Source: Planctomycetota bacterium
GTDB lineage: Bacteria > Planctomycetota > GCA-002687715
Assembly: GCA_013213915.1 (NCBI GenBank)
Contig: JABSRK010000190.1
Coordinates: forward strand, 1 to 7,324
Direction of reading: 5' to 3'
Length of the DNA: 7,324 bases
Shown here: positions 5,973 to 7,324 of the stretch, piece by piece
How positions within the stretch are numbered: the stretch's first letter is position 1
How the letters are laid out: each line of letters starts with the position of its first letter
Position numbers and translations under genes: made by a program
The notes under the pieces: generated by a model
The model's database searches: none
Seen by the model: only the letters and a program-made list of their open reading frames with translations
What the model was told of the DNA's origin: nothing

Positions 5973-7324
5973 GTGTGTGGTATCGCGGGCATCGTCGCGC
6001 CACGTGTGGCGGGGCCGGAGGAGGAATCCCGGGTTGCCGGGATGCTGGAGACGCTGCGTCATCGCGGCCCCGACGGCTTCGGGTGTAAGACGCGTGGCCG
6101 CGCTGTCCTCGGTCACGCGCGGCTCGCCATCATCGATCTGAAGACGGGGGACCAGCCCCAGTCGGACGCGAACGACCGCTATCACGTCGTCTGCAACGGC
6201 GAGATCTACAATTACAAGGAGTTGCGCGCCGAGCTCACTGCGCGTGGACACGTCTTTCGCACTCAGAGCGACATCGAGGTCATCCCCCATCTCTACGATG
6301 AACTTGGCGACCGTTGCGTCGACAAGCTCAGGGGCATGTTCGCCTTCGCGTTGCATGATCTCGCGCGCGACCGGACGCTGCTCGCGCGCGACCGCCTCGG
6401 CAAGAAGCCGCTCTGCTGGGCGATGACTTCAGGTGGGCTCGCGTTTGCGAGCGAAGCCCGGGCCCTCGCCATCCTCGATGACGTCGACACCGACCTCGAC
6501 CCCGAGGCCGTCGATCTCTACATGACGCTCCAGTACATCCCCGCTCCGTGGTCTATCCACAAGGGCGTGCGCAAGCTCGAAGCGGCGACACTGATGGCAT
6601 TCGAGGCCGATGGCACTGTCCGAAAGCACCGGTACTGGGACCCGTTGCCTATACCTGACGAGTCCATGACCGAGGAGCAGGCACTCCACGCCCTCGATGC
6701 CGTCCTCCGTAAGTCGGCGAGTATCCGTTTGCGTAGCGACGTTCCCGTCTCCACGTTCCTCTCCGGTGGCATCGACTCGGGGCTCGTCGTCTCGTATCTG
6801 GCCGAGGAGGCGTCTGAGCGGATGTCGGCAGTCACCGTCGGATTCGGGGGCGCTCCCGAGGACGAACGGTCCTTGACCCGAACGACGGCAAAAGCCCTGG
6901 GCGTGAACCTGGATGAGGAGACAGTCGACCTCGACGTCCCTCGTGTCGTCGGCGAAGTCGTCGGTCACATGGACGAACCCCACGGTGACAGCTCGTGCGT
7001 GCCGATGTGGGTCGTATCGCGCGCTGCTTCGCGCAGGGTCAAGGTGGTCGTCTCGGGAGACGGTGGTGACGAGGCGTTTGGCGGCTACGCGACGCGCTAC
7101 TCACACAACCTGGCGACGGAGAGGCTACGGCGGTGGATGCCCGGTGGGTTGCGTCGTCCCTTGGCCGGTGGCCTGGCGCGGATCTGGCCACGCGGCACCA
7201 AGCTGCCTCGTCCCATGCGACTGGGCAACATTCTGGACAATCTCGCCCGCGAGTTCGAGGATGCGTACGCGCGGGATATGACGGTCGTACGACCCGAGCT
7301 GAAGGATCGCCTGTACGGGCCGGG
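5973..7324 (+). CDS. Asparagine-synthase-type glutamine amidotransferase, exosortase A-associated (3' truncated)
   Basis: The frame starts at a GTG, stays open for 450 codons and runs off the right edge; relatives are about 600-650 residues, so roughly 150-200 are missing. The N-terminal class II glutaminase domain reads MCGIAGIV with nucleophile Cys2. It is followed by RHRGPD at 29-34, the HARL glutamine-binding Arg50, NGEIYN at 75-80 and SDIEVI at 99-104. The synthetase domain has the PPi loop LSGGIDSG at 263-270 and SGDGGDEAFGGY at 361-372. All key residues of both active sites visible so far are present. It should release ammonia from glutamine and transfer it to an ATP-activated (adenylated) carboxylate. 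In polysaccharide loci such enzymes are thought to amidate sugar acids or related precursors, and the operon position favours this over housekeeping asparagine synthesis. The 3-nt gap to the upstream gene indicates the same transcript. The true substrate is unknown. Confidence 0.93.
   Translation, partial: MCGIAGIVAPRVAGPEEESRVAGMLETLRHRGPDGFGCKTRGRAVLGHARLAIIDLKTGDQPQSDANDRYHVVCNGEIYNYKELRAELTARGHVFRTQSDIEVIPHLYDELGDRCVDKLRGMFAFALHDLARDRTLLARDRLGKKPLCWAMTSGGLAFASEARALAILDDVDTDLDPEAVDLYMTLQYIPAPWSIHKGVRKLEAATLMAFEADGTVRKHRYWDPLPIPDESMTEEQALHALDAVLRKSASIRLRSDVPVSTFLSGGIDSGLVVSYLAEEASERMSAVTVGFGGAPEDERSLTRTTAKALGVNLDEETVDLDVPRVVGEVVGHMDEPHGDSSCVPMWVVSRAASRRVKVVVSGDGGDEAFGGYATRYSHNLATERLRRWMPGGLRRPLAGGLARIWPRGTKLPRPMRLGNILDNLAREFEDAYARDMTVVRPELKDRLYGP

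Noticed and set aside
5496..6356. Minus-strand open frame of 286 codons.
   Set aside because: It spans the junction between two strongly supported + strand genes, with no recognisable domain and no plausible ribosome binding context.
5917..6426. Small + strand open frames of 74 and 60 codons near the start of the amidotransferase gene.
   Set aside because: They are out of frame with the amidotransferase, whose Cys2, RHRGPD and NGEIYN motifs show the true reading frame.

Overview
The window is a GC-rich, tightly packed stretch read entirely on the + strand. It holds seven consecutive genes of an exopolysaccharide assembly operon. The first is cut by the left edge and the last by the right edge. 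Gene content and family-type motifs match the polysaccharide locus that accompanies exosortase A (XrtA, EpsH-type) / PEP-CTERM protein sorting in Gram-negative bacteria. No exosortase and no PEP-CTERM protein lies inside the window, so that link rests on the associated gene families. Strong G/C preference at third codon positions and the gene set suggest a high-GC Gram-negative bacterium (proteobacterial, myxobacterial or a related phylum). The sequence alone does not fix the taxon.

Layout: 3-335, C-terminal end of a Wzz/GumC-type chain-length determinant; 337-1251, ExeA-like AAA ATPase; 1264-2253, CpsD/CapB-type tyrosine-kinase-like ATPase with a 15-bp tandem repeat in its linker; 2255-3517, first glycosyltransferase; 3514-4590, second glycosyltransferase (GT4 type, GTG start); 4593-5969, polytopic Wzy/O-antigen-ligase-family protein; 5973-7324, asparagine-synthase-type glutamine amidotransferase (GTG start, 3' end missing). 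Junctions are 1, 12, 1, -4, 2 and 3 nt, so there is no room for internal promoters or terminators between genes. No gene-free stretch, RNA gene, mobile element or CRISPR array was seen.

Working model (inference): the two glycosyltransferases add sugars to a lipid-linked repeat unit on the cytoplasmic side. The amidotransferase may amidate a sugar acid or other precursor. The Wzy-like protein polymerises or ligates the glycan in the periplasm. The chain-length protein, the kinase-like ATPase and the ExeA-like ATPase together control length and export. Flippase, priming transferase, outer-membrane porin and exosortase would have to lie outside the window.

The system is a recognisable type rather than a new one. 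The most interesting points are the repeat-built linker of the kinase-like protein, its missing C-terminal tyrosine cluster, the AAA ATPase inserted between the Wzz and kinase genes, and the extra C-terminal membrane segment of the Wzz protein.
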